From assembly GCF_028769735.1 (NCBI RefSeq), contig NC_088178.1, positions 18,116,357 through 18,180,356 of the forward strand: 64,000 nucleotides of DNA. Direction: 5' to 3'. The DNA is from Zonotrichia leucophrys gambelii. Lineage: Eukaryota; Chordata; Aves; Passeriformes; Passerellidae. The position numbers and the translations under genes were made by a program. Position 1 is the stretch's first letter. The number at the start of each line of letters is the position of its first letter. This document shows positions 1 to 14,448 of the stretch, in pieces. The notes beneath the pieces are model-generated. The model searched no databases, was not told where the DNA came from, and saw nothing but the letters and a program-made list of their open reading frames with translations.

Positions 1-1996
1 ACAGCACAATAAATGCTGTCTGACTACAGAGTATTGTGTAGCATTTTGCTACTTGCAGTATAGTGATGACTGGCTCCTGCATCAGCAAAAATGATTAGAA
101 TAAAAATGTTGGGTTTTAGGAGCTTTGAGATTGCAACAAGGTTATAGATCAGAAGATATTTTCTTGCACTAGTGCCGTTGGGTTTGGGAAAACAATCTGG
201 CTGTTAAATGTTAATTGCTAAATTAGTGAAGCTTAAGCCTAATGGAGGCAGCTTCTTCAGGCTGGAATTACTATGCTCATGAAAATAACCAAGGAGAGCT
301 GTGTAAAATATCTTTCTGCAAAATCTGAAAGAAAACAAAATTACCTGCATTCAGTATCAATTCAGGTAGCACTCCCAGAAAGGTTTGCTTCTTTTCATTA
401 CTCTCACTTAAGGGAAAATTTTAGGAGTGCTTTCTAGTTCTTCACTGAAATCAAGCAAAATTTGCTGTTTCACCTGGGTTTCATGTGAAATCCAATAAAC
501 TTTAGTTCCACATTTGGTTGTTAGAAAACGTGATTCTTTGTATGTCAAAATCATTTTCAGCCTGAGGATCATCAAATAATGTTAGGAATTCTAGGAAGGG
601 AAGACAAGTAAGTGAGAGCCTGGGAAGAAGTGATGAATAACTAGGACTGTTTGGGGGAAAGAAGCAGTGCAGGAAGGAAGCCCAGAGTGTTTATGTGAGC
701 AGAGGAACTGCAACAAAAGCCAGGAGAGCTGGGAAAAGTTAGTCAGGGGAGCAGCAGGAGGAAAGAGAGAAATATTAGGAATTCTGTGAAAGGAAGAAAA
801 AGGTGACAGTCAGTACCAGAGCCTGTGTGCAAGAAGCAAAGGCAGCTTAGGAATCAGAGACCTGTCAGAGAGTCTGTGTGAGAGTGAAGCACCAACTGTA
901 ATAGTGGAACAGGACTGTTGACACTAGGGTTCAGTTGCCTGGGGAAAGTGATGAGGAGTAAGCAACACTGCTTGGTTTTGAGCCAAAAATCACGGATAAG
1001 TCTACAAAAAAATTCCAAAAAGCTTTAGCAATAACAGCGGCAGCAAACAGGAGGGCTCTTAGCTATTTGCTGTTTGTAGAGCTCCCTTTGTGCTGCAGCT
1101 GAGATATAGAAACAATGCAGACAGAAACTGAAAAATTAAACAAAAAGCAAGGAAATGAAACATGTATGGATACACAACAGTCCTTAACTACACATGTTTA
1201 ATGATCATAAGCATTTATGTACACTGCACACAGCTACAGTCATGCTCATGGGATGAATGATTTTCACAAAATAAAAACAGCTGTGGGGAAATTCTCTCAA
1301 ACTGTAATAGGAACAATAAAAGCAGTAAAATTAAAAGATGTACCTCAGAAATTATTCAAGTTGACAGTCCATATGCAGCTATCTTTTTATATCAGATATA
1401 GCTCAATTAAAATGCAATTATAGGAGCAATATTTGCTCCATATTTTGTGCATGCTCTGAGAATAACACCAAATACTCTACTATAAGTTTATCTTTTTAAT
1501 GAGCTTTGGGTTATTCCATGAACATGTGTATCTTAATAAGGACTGTGTGTTATACCCTCTATGGGACATAGAATAATGGTTCAATGCAGAGATGACAAAA
1601 TACCTTGGATGGAATGAAAGGAAGAAAAGCGGAATACGAATGACGGAAATTTACATATAATAAGATTTCCCAGCAATATGGTGGTGGGAAGCAATGTGAC
1701 TTTCAAGGTGTGAAGGGAGGGGAATTCCATTTCAAAGGTCCTTGGAGACAAACAAGTCTGATTCCTTTCTGCACCAGACTTGGCAAGGAAAATTCTTTTT
1801 CTACTTGCCAGAGGCTCCGAGATTTCTCAAACTCCCCATTCCTCACGGAGATGAACCTGGACCTGTCGGCGTAAAGCAATGTGGAGGAGTAAAAGCACTC
1901 TCCCCATAGTAAGGACATGAATGTCACACTGAGTATCCTGACTCATGCTTGTCCTAATAATGAGTTCATTGTGAGGAGATCGCTTACTTTTTTTGA
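1..1996. other. Unique AT-rich non-coding DNA
   Basis: No gene, RNA or mobile element was recognised. A purine-rich stretch runs from roughly 590 to 860, with many GGAAG and GAGAG words, but it is not periodic. Short open frames here have no family resemblance and no supporting splice context. Confidence 0.6.
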
Positions 1997-2025
1997 CTCT
2001 CTCTCTCTCTTTTTCTCTTCCTCTT
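1997..2025. repeat. (CT)7 and homopyrimidine tract
   Basis: Seven CT units (1997-2010) continue into a pyrimidine-only run that ends at 2025. It is an ordinary dinucleotide microsatellite, possibly polymorphic. No gene lies next to it. Confidence 0.9.
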
Positions 2026-3038
2026 ACACTGCTTTTCAAAACTGGCAGGTTTAATCTCATTTAACTGCCGTATTTCTACCAAAAATATTTTTTTCTTAGA
2101 AATCAGCCATCTAAAAAAATAATGATAATTTAGGAAAATGTCATTAGTAGCAATTGCAGGAAATATCACCATCCTATAAAATAATCATTCATCTTTCCAT
2201 TTTTTTTTTTTTGTAAAATATATAGTGAACAACAATTCACGTACACCTTTGTTACATCAATTGTCGGTAAAGGTTAACCTTTTAAGGACAATCATTGCCT
2301 GTGCATCATGAATTTTTCAATATCCTTTCTTTTTGTTTTAGTTCTGATCCTTTCTTTGTCTTTGTTTCCATCATTATGCCATTATTATAATCCCACTGAG
2401 GCCTTCTCAAGTAGAATTAGAACAGCACTTAATTACTGGAATTAGAAATGACAAATATCACCGTTTTTATCCGGTTGATCTTATCTAAGCTCTTCTGTTT
2501 ATGAACTTGAATAATCTTGAATCAATGACTTCTAACATTTCCCAAAGACTTAGAGGCAGCTGATATTTTTTTCCCTCCTCTGTGTTTACTTTCTACTTCT
2601 TTGTTCAAGGTGAGATTTTTTGACACTATGTGCACTAATTGACAACTTTGTCTATTTCTTTATTACTTGCTATCTACATTTTCCTAGCCCTCCGTAACTA
2701 ACTCATTTTCAACTTGCAGCTAACAGTGGGATAATCCATCTACAATAAAATCACACGAAGTCTATACTCAATGTCTCTCATAATTCTACTCATTTTAATT
2801 CATCACTACCTGAAACTTTTTCCTTAATTCTGAGGTTGTCTTTCCTGGTCTGAATAGTTGCAAATTTGTTTAAACCAATATAGGAATGTTAATTTTCATT
2901 AATGCTGCATTTGATGTTCATTTGGACAAACATGATTCAAATGGGGAGAGAACTGAATTCTTATCTAAATTCTGTACATAATTCTTTGATACTGGAAGTG
3001 TGCGGAGGAGAAAAAAGACACCATTGCCCTAAACAGTT
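2026..3038. other. Unique AT-rich non-coding DNA
   Basis: No gene was seen. A T13 run lies at 2200-2212. The rest is unstructured AT-rich sequence without recognisable repeats. Confidence 0.6.
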
Positions 3039-3039
3039 T

Positions 3040-3085
3040 TGGTTTGGTTTTAGTTTGCTGGAGGTTTTGGGGTTTGGGTGGGGCT
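3040..3085 (+). repeat. G/T-rich low-complexity tract
   Basis: Almost only G and T. It contains the run GGTTTTGGGGTTTGGGTGGG near 3063-3082, with four G runs of 2, 4, 3 and 3-4. A weak G-quadruplex is possible on the plus strand. No function can be assigned. Confidence 0.6.
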
Positions 3086-3221
3086 TTTTATTATTAGACA
3101 TTTCTGTCTTTGCTGCTTTCTATTCCTAAATTTTCCAGTCAGCATCTCTATCATTAGCATGCAGTGATGCTATTATATGTAATATTGTAATGAAAATAAA
3201 AGCAAAATATTCTCTCTCTTC

Positions 3222-3308
3222 AAACAAAAGAAATAAAATTAAAACAAAACAATATGAAAAAATATGGAACCAAACAAAAAAAGAACAAAAAACCAAAACC
3301 AAAAAACC
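3222..3308 (+). repeat. A-rich low-complexity tract
   Basis: Repeated AAAC, AAAAC and CCAAAA words with only a few G or T. It could be a degenerate poly-A tail of an old retroposed copy, but nothing recognisable precedes it. It is best treated as simple A-rich sequence. Confidence 0.7.
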
Positions 3309-3310
3309 TC

Positions 3311-6300
3311 TCTATGGTGAGGCTGAGTACAGTATTGAGCTAAACCCAAAATCTCTAAGGCTGAAACAGACTTCCTGCTTTTAGATACCAGGGGGCCTGT
3401 TCAAATGATTCCAAGCACAATAGTTGGTCATAATTTAGAGCATCTGAATTGCTTTAACAAGCCAAAACCCAGAGATGTCCAAGCAGATGTGTTGCATCTG
3501 AGCAGTGTATTATTTCTTGATTTTCAAACAGATGCATTACAAACACAACTATTAAAATAGTCTGATTTTTTTCCCTAAATGTTTCCAGTCACACATGTGC
3601 TTATTTCTTCTTAAAGGACTCTCCAAAGAATAGTGTAATTAGCTCTGTACTGAAATAACTTATCTGTGTAACCCATTATTTAGGAATATAGAACAATTTG
3701 AAAATTCTTCTATTCAAAAGTTTCAATTTCTTTTCCTTTCTGTCAGTATGCATATCTCTAGAGTTTGTTGCACCTCTCATTTAGCTTGACTTAAACTTCA
3801 CAAAGTGTTAATTTAACAACTTACTAAAATTAAATTATTGCTAGAGAGAGGAACTATACAGAGTAATGTGAATTATACTCCAGAGTTCTTTGAAGTGGTT
3901 TCTCTTCCATTCAATTTTGTCAACATCTATATGATTTCCTTTCCCAGTTTCAGAGACCATTGCTCCCTTGCTTTTGACTTTAAAAAATGTCTTGCCTGCA
4001 GAGTAATTAAAAGTAGCATTTGCTTTTTGATGGACTCTAGAATTTCCACAGCTGCTTTCCCATTGTTTTAGTTTAGTTTATCACCTCATGGATCCCAAAT
4101 TCTATTACAGCACATAAAATATTGAAAAGGATTAACTATACTCAGAACTATATAAGATACTCACATCAATATAAGATAAGGGGGTGAGAAATACTAAAGT
4201 TTTTATTAGAGATGGGCAAATATAAAAAGTGGGCAGAAAGTATCTGGTTTAAAGAATTAATGATATAAGAAAGGATGTCCTAATGAGCTGATCATTAGCT
4301 GAATGTCTTGTTCCAGCTCTCCCTCCATCACAGTCCCTGTGAGGTGTCTGACTCCCACCATCTTCAAAGGGAATTTGCCATCTAAATACCATGGCAGATA
4401 TGGGTGTGAGCCTTTCTTTTTTTCAATTATTCAGCTATAAAATGGGGATAATTGTACTTCCCTTGCTTCTCATGCAGTTACACTTGGGTATTGTAAGGAT
4501 GAGTAGAGAGGAGAATATGAGCAGCTCAGATACTACAGTAATGGGAGCTGTAAAAAAAAGCCTAAAATAGAAAGAAAACTAAAAGAGTAGATCATCAACG
4601 TCTGGTAAAATGGAAAACGGCAGTGAGGGACTGCCTTGGATCTAGGAAGAAGGTCTGGATTGGCTAATGGATATAAATTAGAGAAACTCCTGTGATATTG
4701 AAAAATTAGAACACTTGGGAATGCATCCGAACTTCTGGTTTCGTATCCAAAATGAGTCCCAAACTGCTACCATAATGCAGAAGCTTTTCTCTGCCTATTG
4801 CTATTTCTACTGAATAGATGTTTGCATCTGTAATATTGCTTTTTATGCTACATCAGCATATTCAAGTAGAGAATCATATTACAACAATAAATTCCTATTA
4901 AAGGATCACATTCTAAACTGAAAAAGTTATTATTGTCATTTCTTTCTATCTCAGAATCTTTTGCTTGTGGAAGTATTCTAATAAATGTGTATATCTGTGC
5001 ATGAAAGAGACATTTGAGAGAGAGAGAACGTTTCCTCTGCATTATGTGCAAAGAGAGGAATTCATCCTTCAGCTGTAATATATTTCCATTCTTACACATA
5101 ATCAGCATTTTGTGCACATATTTGAAATTAATTTTTCGACATATGTCAGCTTGTAGAGTAAAACTGCAGGAACAGAGTCTGCACTTCTATATCAAAATTA
5201 AAATGTGTTTAATATGGGGAAAATGTTTTCATCAAGTTTAGATGAATGAACACTTCTATGTCTATCCACAGTAAGTGGCTAATATATTTGTAATGTAGCA
5301 CACACACAAAAAATGAGTTTTAGGTGACATGTTTCATTGATATCATGCACAATTTGAGAGTGAGGGTACCTTATGGTCAAACAAGTGTGAGATGGCTTGC
5401 AAGTACTTTCCTTTGGCCAGATGTACAAAAGCTTTGGAAATGTTTTCAAGCAGGCTTACCAAAGCAGAGAAAATTTTTTGCTACAGCTTGATTTTAGAGG
5501 AAAGCTTTTGGCTGTAAGTAGTGCAATTCTGAAGGAAGAAACCTAGAGAAAAAAGTGTTTCTGTGAGACACATGGTGAATTTCAAAACAAATTCATGTCC
5601 CATGAAAGGACCTGAGTTTTTGGGTTGATATATGAGCCTGATGAGGCAGTATAGTCATCTATGATGATCACAACATGTACAAAACACTACTGAGATATCT
5701 CAGTTCTAGAGAGGGTGCAGCACATCTTCCAGTCATGGCTTATTTCTGATGCAATTGATGAGGGAAGGCAAAGCGATTTACCTACACTTTGCTTGTCCCT
5801 CTAGTTCACCCTTGTGGGGTGGGATGGGGACATTAGGACATGATCTAAGCTCTCCCCATTTGTACTGCATTTCCCTTTATAAAGTTGAAAATACAGGACA
5901 TGAAATACCTTGGCCTCAATATGTTTGTCTTTACTTTGTTTAATTTCCAGCACATACACAACATTTTTGGTCTGCTACTACCAGCAAAGAGATAATGCAA
6001 AATAAGTCCAAAATTGTGTTATACATTCTCTTCCTAATTCAGTCATTTATGGGTTGTCAGCATAGGGCAATCTGTTTTTAAAGGGCTTCGTAAGGTCTTG
6101 TGGATTTTACAACAGGTTCACATCTAAAGAACAGTGAATCATTAGTTAATATCTCCAAGATGGTCTGCAGATTTCATGAGATCATTCATGGCAATTTGTC
6201 ATTGATGCATGTCATCCATCAAGCATTACTATTGTATTATTTTGAGTATTAAAATAACAGTTTCAAGTGCCAATTTACAATCTAAAACAATTCCCAAAGC

Positions 6301-8686
6301 AACAGGGCTTTGTACCATAAAAATAGATGCCAGAGATTATTGGGCAAGGTGGTGTCATGTCACATGTGTGCAATTCATTAATTAACTGCTTGAAACTGCT
6401 ATAAAATAATAGCCATGTCATCAAGATGAAACTAAAAAAGTGCAAATAAAATAAAAGTGCACTAGGAAAGAAAACAGAGCAGCTGTTATTAAAATATCCT
6501 CAAGTTACTGTTCATTTTTACTACCCGCTTCTCTGGTCTTTCTGGTGCCAAACCTGAACCTAAACTGGTACCCCAAAGACCTGTACTTTATATTACTTCT
6601 GGCAAGGCCTGGCTCCTCTGTGCACAACGCAGAATCAATTTGAATTTACACTATCATATTTTAAGTGCACAGTGATCCTGACCTGCAACTGTGCCAAGTT
6701 TGCACTTGCAGATAATGAAACATGTGCCAGAATGTGGCACATCTTGTTGGCAGTGCTGACAGAGAACATTCACCAAGCGTGACAAAGTCTGGGACTTTAT
6801 TCTTTTGAGGTTCTTTCCTTACAGACAGTTTGATTTTTTGCAAAGCAGCTGAAAAGTTTTCTTGCCTGTAGGTTCTTTTTGTGTCACATTCTTCTACCTT
6901 TTGCATGCCCCATGGAAGAAAATCCAAGGTCTCTACAGCCTGGTTTTGCACTCCTGATGCCAAATGGTGAAACCTCTGAACCTACAGCAGCCTAAAGGCT
7001 GCTCTCAATTGCAGAGGCAGCAAAAACCCACAATGACTTGGGTCTGTGTCTCTCACATCTCAATACCGCAGTCACAGATCCTGACTTCATTCAGGCTTTT
7101 TGTGAGCAAGGTTAATTGCTGATTGAGCTTTGAAATGATGACTCCCACCTCAAGAGTCTGTGTTTGCCAGGTTTAATCTTTTGTGGACCATTTACAAAAG
7201 TTTAGCAGCTACTTTAAAGAGAACGGCTGGAGTCAGAATCTATTAAGAAGGCCTAATTTTTAATAAGCTTTTCTTACATAACATAGACTTTTAAAAACAT
7301 TTTAAACAGACATAAAAGACAGAATACAGTCAAATCCCAAGGGCTACATCTTCATAAATTCCAAAATAACATAGAGATTGCTTCTAATCTCGTAGCATAA
7401 CTGATGGTGTTTAGGAGCAGGACAACTTATCCAGGACATTGTCAATATTTTGGATACAGGCACCAATTTTGGTGCATTCTGCTCTGCCCAGGACTGCCCT
7501 GTGGAAGGGGCAGTCTGATACTTCTCATTACCAGAACTTTTTGCAGTTGGTAATAAAGAAAGTGCGGTGACATTGTTGGACTTTGTCAGGCTAAAACACT
7601 ACAAAGTAACACAATTAGAGAAGAATCAGTACCCCCAGCCTACACAGTGGTTTCTGATCTCTGCTCCATATCATGTTTCTCCTTGCCAGAAAATTCTTAC
7701 AAAATACCATGTCTGTCTAATCAAAGACTCGTAGCATGTATGAGGCTTTAAGTACAAAGAACTTAATTTAAAAAAAAAATCACTATTAACTTGAATTATT
7801 TGGATTAACAGAAGGGAAACCCATCTACAGTGACACATGATGATCTGAGAGTGATTATGCAGTACATGTAAAAGAAAAGTAGATAAGTGGGTTGTTAGAC
7901 TTATTGAATGTATTAAATGAGACCTGGCACTCTGTGATGAAAATGAGACTATCTGGGTAAGCAACAATGATGAATTCTCAGACTTACACCATACTTTAGC
8001 CTGTTTGATCTCTTTTTAGCTTTAAATTTAGCTTTGTAAAGTAATGCTTCATGAGGCAACCCATCATACCATTATTGAATATTTGGAAGGAAAAAAGTAC
8101 TCTTAATAGGAGCCAAGATTTTTCAATGATTGTTCATGAGCTTAAAGAGATGAAATATTTCCTTGTCAGTGCTTATTCCACACATGACATTTCTCATATT
8201 TGATCAGTTAATGGTTATTGCCCACTATGCTACTTTAAAAGGTCAGGTAAAAAAGGGTTGTTAAGTCTCCTTCAATGAGACACATACTGGGAAAACCTGC
8301 TTGCCTCTATATATCTCTCTTTTGAGAGGCATAGATATCAATATTAGCACTTATCAAGAACATACTTAAGATAATAGTAGCAACATGTCTGGATGCTCTC
8401 CAAACAAAGATCTATGAAGCAAGATACAACATGTAATGTTTTGCTCTGTCACTTGAGTTAGATTAAGGTACTGAATTCAACTAAATATATTTCTTTTGAA
8501 CTCATTCACTGTGTAGCAGCTGTTATACACAGGCTATTTCTAATAAAAAGAGAGAAGAAAAGACTTTTCCAAAATTACAGAATTTTTCCCAAGAAAAAGT
8601 TGTTAAATATGTTTGGTGGCTTTCCAGGAGTAAAGAAAAAAGACATAAAGATTTGAACATTCAAGAATATTAATGAAAAACATGTA
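3311..8686. other. Unique AT-rich non-coding DNA
   Basis: About 5.4 kb with no supported gene. Small features only: a (GA)5 at about 5017 and short hairpins such as ATGTGCC/GGCACAT around 6720-6742. The open frames in this stretch are all short and resemble no known family; the 100-codon minus-strand frame at 6661-6963 shows no domain. Confidence 0.55.
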
Positions 8687-8698
8687 TTTTTTTTTTTT
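8687..8698. repeat. Poly-T (12)
   Basis: Uninterrupted run of 12 T. It is a simple homopolymer with no element recognised next to it. Confidence 0.9.
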
Positions 8699-11600
8699 CT
8701 GGGAAATGCTCTGACCCATTTTTAAGAAAGGAATATGCAGATGATTTCTCATACAGCTTTGAGGGATTTTATTCATTCTTGTTGGCGCTGTTGCTGTCTT
8801 TTGTTCTAAAAGGAAGTCAATGCATACATTTTAAATTATTACTTTGGCATACATGAGAAAGATTCTAAGTTCTTCACACTTCTCAAATCTAAATAAGGGC
8901 TGGAGCCATTCTGTCCCAGTAGCTTCTTACCAGAACCTCAAGGACAGAAGATGCACAAAACTTGTGGAACCAAGTGAGCAAGCAAATTAACTCTCACAGT
9001 TCAATTGCTTCCCATGCAAGTCATCTCTCACATTCATTTATAATCTAGCTGTTTCCATTCACAAATGCATTCCTATTTATTGGTTAAGGAAATTTTTACT
9101 GGTGTCAGAGATATGTCAGAAAAGCATTTTGGTCTCACTTCCAACTTCTTTTCAGTTTTCTAAGTATCCCTAATTGACCAGATATCCTTGTGGATTTGGC
9201 AGAACAGCTGTCCTAGCCTGGGCCTAGAAAACCCAGTACTGAGCTTAACTCTTCATTCTCATCAGAACAGACTTCAATCAGCTGTGAAATGAAGACTGGA
9301 GCAATTGTTAAAATACCCTAACAGCAACATTGAATATTGCTATAATATAGGGAATACACTGTCTAAAGAAGAAGTGCAGCACCTGTTGGTCAGGCTGGTG
9401 AAATAGCAGAACCTTTTGTGGAACACAGGGAAGGATAACCCATGTCATTCTCTGATTACAATGATGAGTTTTTCAGCAAGTCATCATCTTTACAGATCCT
9501 ACCAGATCCCTCCTGTGCATAGCTCTCTCCCTGATGCCCTTTCCAGAAGGAAGCTTGATTTGGAGTTCATTTCATCCACAGGGTCCACTGCTAAATATTG
9601 GCATTGTATGAGAAGTGCCACCACGTTGTTGCTGTTGTTATTCCCATGGGGATGTGAAGTATATTGACTTAAATGATTCTTAAGTGTGACTGCATTACAT
9701 GTTAAACTGGTAGAGTATAACATTTTTCAGATTTCTGAAGGTTTGACCCAGGTAGGATTTCAATCTAATCTCTATCTGAAAATAATGCACAGGAAGTGTG
9801 AAAACTTGCAAACATTCAGAGAACATGGAATTATCACAGAGTATTTTGCAAGCTCTCCATTCAGCAGAATATTCATGTATGTCATGGGGTTTGTGTTGTA
9901 GTTTCCCAACTGAGACATAAATTCCTTTAAACTGCAGACATATATTTATTTATAAGTATAAATAGTATTTTAAGTTCTCATCTTACATTAGAAATTTGCT
10001 ACATACATCTTTAAATGACATGCACTGCTAACCTCTGGGTGCCTCTGGATACAGCAAATGGCTATCATTTTCCATTGATAGTATCAAGAAAACTGATTTT
10101 CAGAAGTAAAATTGAAGTAAAGGGTCCAAGAAGTCAATTTGTAGTATTAGAATGAATTTATTATACATTATTATTTCATATCTCTTCATAATGTCTCTTC
10201 TTATCTACCTCCTTTCTCAACTAAATAGGTGCAATTGTTCTAATCTCTTATAAGAAACCATTTCTTTTACATCTCCTTCTCTGGTAGTTTTCTTTCTATA
10301 TCCATTTTAAAGATAGGGTAACCAAAGGCAAACATAACAGTGGAGGCAAGTACCTTCATTTTATATACCGTCATGTGTAATGGTTTAAGGGTTCATACAG
10401 AATGTAAGTCACACTTTCCCCTTAGTTCATTTTTCAAAATTCAGTCACTTTGGGACTTCAAATGTTCAGAAAAGTATAGAGGTAATGGATTATCCTCAGC
10501 TCTACCAAAGGGTTTACTGAAAGATAGATAAATCATGATCAACAGAAACAGATTTGGTCTATCTGGCTTTCTTTTTGTTTTACCTGATGAATTTGAATAA
10601 AGGATGTGATAACATATAATATGTGTCTAAATGCTAAAAAAGCAAAACAAAAGTCATGTGAGGTAACAAATATCAGATATCTTCTAATTGCTGGTTTATT
10701 TTAAATATATAATCTGAAAGGGAAACTTTGCTTTTATTAACCCTATCAGTTTCTTTTGCTGGTGTAACTTTGCCTCATGTGCACAGTGAAACATAGTACA
10801 AAGGCACATGAACCAACACCAGCCTGCTCCAACCTACATTAACAACTCACTGTTGTGCAGCTCACTACAACTTTGAGAAAGCAACCACAGTACAGCAATA
10901 GCTTTATTTTCTGGCTAGGTCTTACTTATCACATGCAGGACATACTGCCAAAGTAAAATTTTCCAATTCTGCCTCTTGGACATTCAGCAGACCCTTCTTA
11001 CTTAAATATGCACCATTGCAAGGAGTTCTGACTCAGGGCCACAGGTCATTTACTGAGAGCTTCACTTTACTGCAGCACCTCAGTGTTGAAAAAGAAAGTA
11101 CTTCCAGCTTTTTCCACCCTCCACTTAATCCTTCTCCAAACTCCATACTCCAGCATGCTCTGATATCTCCCAAGAGGCTGTGTTTGAGCTGAGAAGCTCT
11201 GGAAGCCCAGCTGTACTCACTGCACTTCCATGGTGCACTAGCAGAACCTGCATTCCCAACAGGGAATGAAGCAAGTGTTAGGGGCACCAGTTGCATTTAG
11301 TCCTTATTTTGTATCTGGTTCTACAAGCGCAGGCATGAAGCTGGACCCATGTCTTACTGAAACCAAAGGCAAGATTTTATCCCCTAAATGTTGGTAGTGG
11401 CTCACTGAAAGGCTGAATACATTGCATTTGTCACAAAGCTCCCATAAAATGCTACTGATAATCAACATCATGTGAAATATGTTGCAGTTAGAAAGATTTC
11501 ACAGGAAAGTAACCAAATCCACTCATACACTGAGATAGCAGAAAAATAGTGATGTGTGCTGAAATCCTGGATCTAGAGTCATTTAAGAAGTGATTTTGCG

Positions 11601-14442
11601 CAGCAGGAATTTCTCATCTGTTTCTCTGTACCTCCTAACCATGCAGCCCACAGCCTAATTCCAAATCAAAGGATCCTCTTGATCTTATGTGCCACTTTCT
11701 CTTTGTTTTCATAAATCTCTCAGTGTAGACAACATTCCTTAAACAATTAATAGCCATCTAAAGCTTCACCTCAGCCTCTGTGGGCAATTGGATTTGTTCA
11801 CATTAATCTGTTCTTCTGTCCAGATTCCGTCTCAAATTCCCTGTGCTTGTTCTGTCAACTTCTGTTTACAATTTGAGCCCATACATCACACTGGTGCTAT
11901 TCATCTTGGTCCACACTGAATGATGAACTCAGCATCACATTCTCCTTGCCCAGCTCTTGTTCTCCAATGCAAAGCAAAACAAGACAAAAATCCCTTTTCT
12001 TCTTTTGCAATTGTGAAAAAATAGGCAATAGAGCTGTTGGTGCTATATTTTACATTTTGTGGAAAACATGTTTTATGGAAAACATGAAGAAAGTGGGTGC
12101 TTGTCAAAGCTTTTGAGTGGCAGGCTATCTTGCACATTCAAAAATAATAATGATTTCCAGAAATAACACAAATAGTATTTATTTTTATGTGAATTGTATT
12201 AAAAAAATCCACTGGGTAACTGGTCAGCACAAACCAAATGGGGTAGAATAGCTGGCTGAGACCTCACAGCCCATAAAGAGGAATGTAAAAAGGTGGCTGC
12301 AGTAGTTTGTGATCTACTTTAGAAATTGACTTCTGCCTTGTTCAAATGAAAGAAATATACTCTGTGTTCCTTATCTCATCCCTACTCATAGTTGAACACA
12401 TCATCAGGAAAGGATGCCACAGGTAAGTGTATCACAATCTAGTTTATAGGAACAGAGTACACAGGGCTGTTTGACATTAATTGGATCTACCCAATCCTCA
12501 CATGCAGGCCAATTTGGCACAAATAAAATTTGTGCACTTTTCACATGCAAGGCTGGAATTCTACATCAAGTTGATAAAAAACAACATTCACTAATTAACA
12601 GCTTCTGCATTGTCACCTCCAAGATAAAAGTTGCCAGGTGCCCACCCTCCTGCCTCAAATTGCTCTTAGTCAGGATGTGTTACAGGAAACATAAAAACAA
12701 AACCCCCCTCCAAATTGCTCTGAGGTGGCTTGTACCTAGAGCTCAGCAAAAGTGCCAGTTTAGACTACAGGGAATCTCCATCTATGACACCCTCATCACT
12801 TTTGCCTTGCAGAATATATTTTAAATTAAAACAGAAAGTGAAAAAGACATGCATATTAACTAAAGCTTAACTAGCCAGTTTTATTTTAAGTGCAAAGTAA
12901 TGGACAGAACTGCTGTAAAACAGTTTCAGATTATTACATTTTACATAAAAGAAAACAAACCAGAAAGAACAAAGTTAATTAGTTTGCAAAGAAAAAGACA
13001 TGTTAGTTGCTCAACAAACATTCCATGAAATAAAATTCACCCAGCCCTTTTGACATACCATATCAAACAAAATGCAAGAACTACAATAATTATAAGATTC
13101 TAAATATAGCCATATCATGTGTGCTATTAATCCATCATTTCATACTCCTTCACTCAATAGATTTGTTTTGTTTTCCTTTAGGAGTCACTTTGAGTCCTGA
13201 AAATCTCTCTGGGAAAAAAGCATGTACAAAGTATTACAGAGAAAAGACAAAAATGGGAGTAATATAAAGTTCATTGTTTTTTCTCCATTTTAATTGTCAT
13301 CTACCTGCAGGAGCAGAGAGATGCTACTTTTTATGATGACTCTGTAGCAGCTGTACAGTGGTGGAGTGTCACTGGCATTTTTCACATGTGATGGCCATCA
13401 CCAGTAAGTCACACAGAGATGCTATGACAAACCCAGGCAGGGAAGAAACAAACATAAAGCTGCATTTCCTCACAGTCACTGCTCTTGTACAACAGCATCA
13501 ACCTTTCCCAACATTCCTTTCCCAATAAAACAAAGCAAAAGACTTCTAAACAATATACTCACCTGGCAGACACTGCAGGAACAAGTAAAGGCATAAGAAG
13601 TTCAAACAAATGCAGATACTCCAAAGGAAAATTCTCTTTCATGAGTCAATACCTTATGCAGATATCTTTATCAGGCATCTTTTTAATAGATTTACTATTC
13701 TGACAAAGCTGGGGAAATTCTGTATGTCTTCCTAACATGTTATCAAAACATAACTGTGGTTCATCATATATAGCAATTTCACTATCCTTTGGAAAAGGAG
13801 AAAAAGCCAAACCAACTAAATTGTCATTGTAGAAAAGAGCTTATTATGGGTATACAAAAATGTTGATTTCTCTCAACACAGAGATATTTCTACAAAACTA
13901 GAAATAAATATGAAGGTAAATGGGTTTATGCAAAATAGAAGAAGAGTCCACGTTCACAGAGGTTATTCTACTCTTCACTGAAGTGTCTCTTCCTGGACAT
14001 GCTAATCCCTATGGAATACACCAACATATTGCATATAAGTATTTTTCAAGAATTAGAAATAATTGTCATTTTTCTAGTTCATTATTAGAAAATGAATACA
14101 TGAAAAAATAAATAATTTTTTTTATTTCTCAAGATTCTAAGTGTATTAAAACTTATAATTTTCAAAAATCACTTTAATAGGATTATTGACATTATGATGA
14201 ATTTTTAAAATATCAGTCGCTGCACAAAAAAAGTCTTTAAAAGTCTTAATATTTAAAACAGTTTAAAATCCTTCCCATTCCAAAAGTATTATTTGTACTA
14301 GTAATTTATCTCAATCAAAAGTAAAGACTAATACAAGAGTATGTTGATAGTTTCTTTTCATAAGAAGCTACCAGGTAAGCCTAGGCTGAAATTATTTTAC
14401 CAAAAATTGTTTCTTAAAATGTCTCAGAAAGAAATCATAGAG
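8699..14442. other. Unique AT-rich non-coding DNA
   Basis: No gene is supported. A slightly GC-richer patch lies at about 11030-11300. A 31-nt exon-like segment sits at 12392-12422 and is listed separately. Open frames such as 12471-12824 (117 codons, plus) show no recognisable domain. Confidence 0.55.
12392..12422 (+). other. Exon-like segment, 31 nt, unproven
   Basis: The segment is preceded by a pyrimidine-rich stretch ending in CTACTCATAG. It is followed immediately by a consensus donor, CAG|GTAAGT, at 12420-12428. The 31 nt are open in the first frame, which reads as a short polar peptide. The length is not a multiple of three, so inclusion would shift a frame. By chance alone, donor consensus matches are expected several times in 64 kb, so this is a weak call. 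Confidence 0.15.
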
Positions 14443-14448
14443 AAAACG
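14443..14448 (+). repeat. Left target-site duplication AAAACG
   Basis: Six bases immediately upstream of the TGTCGG start of the LTR. They match exactly the six bases after the LTR end (15122-15127). A 6-bp duplication is typical of class II (ERVK-like) and alpharetroviral insertions. Confidence 0.9.

Noticed and set aside
3222..3308. Possible poly-A tail of a processed pseudogene
   Set aside because: The upstream sequence has no recognisable coding remnant or target-site duplication.
6661..6963. 100-codon minus-strand frame
   Set aside because: No domain or homologue was recognised. The surrounding sequence looks like ordinary non-coding DNA.
12471..12824. 117-codon plus-strand frame just after the consensus donor at 12423
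   Set aside because: It lies downstream of the donor, so it would be intronic if the donor were real. No family resemblance.
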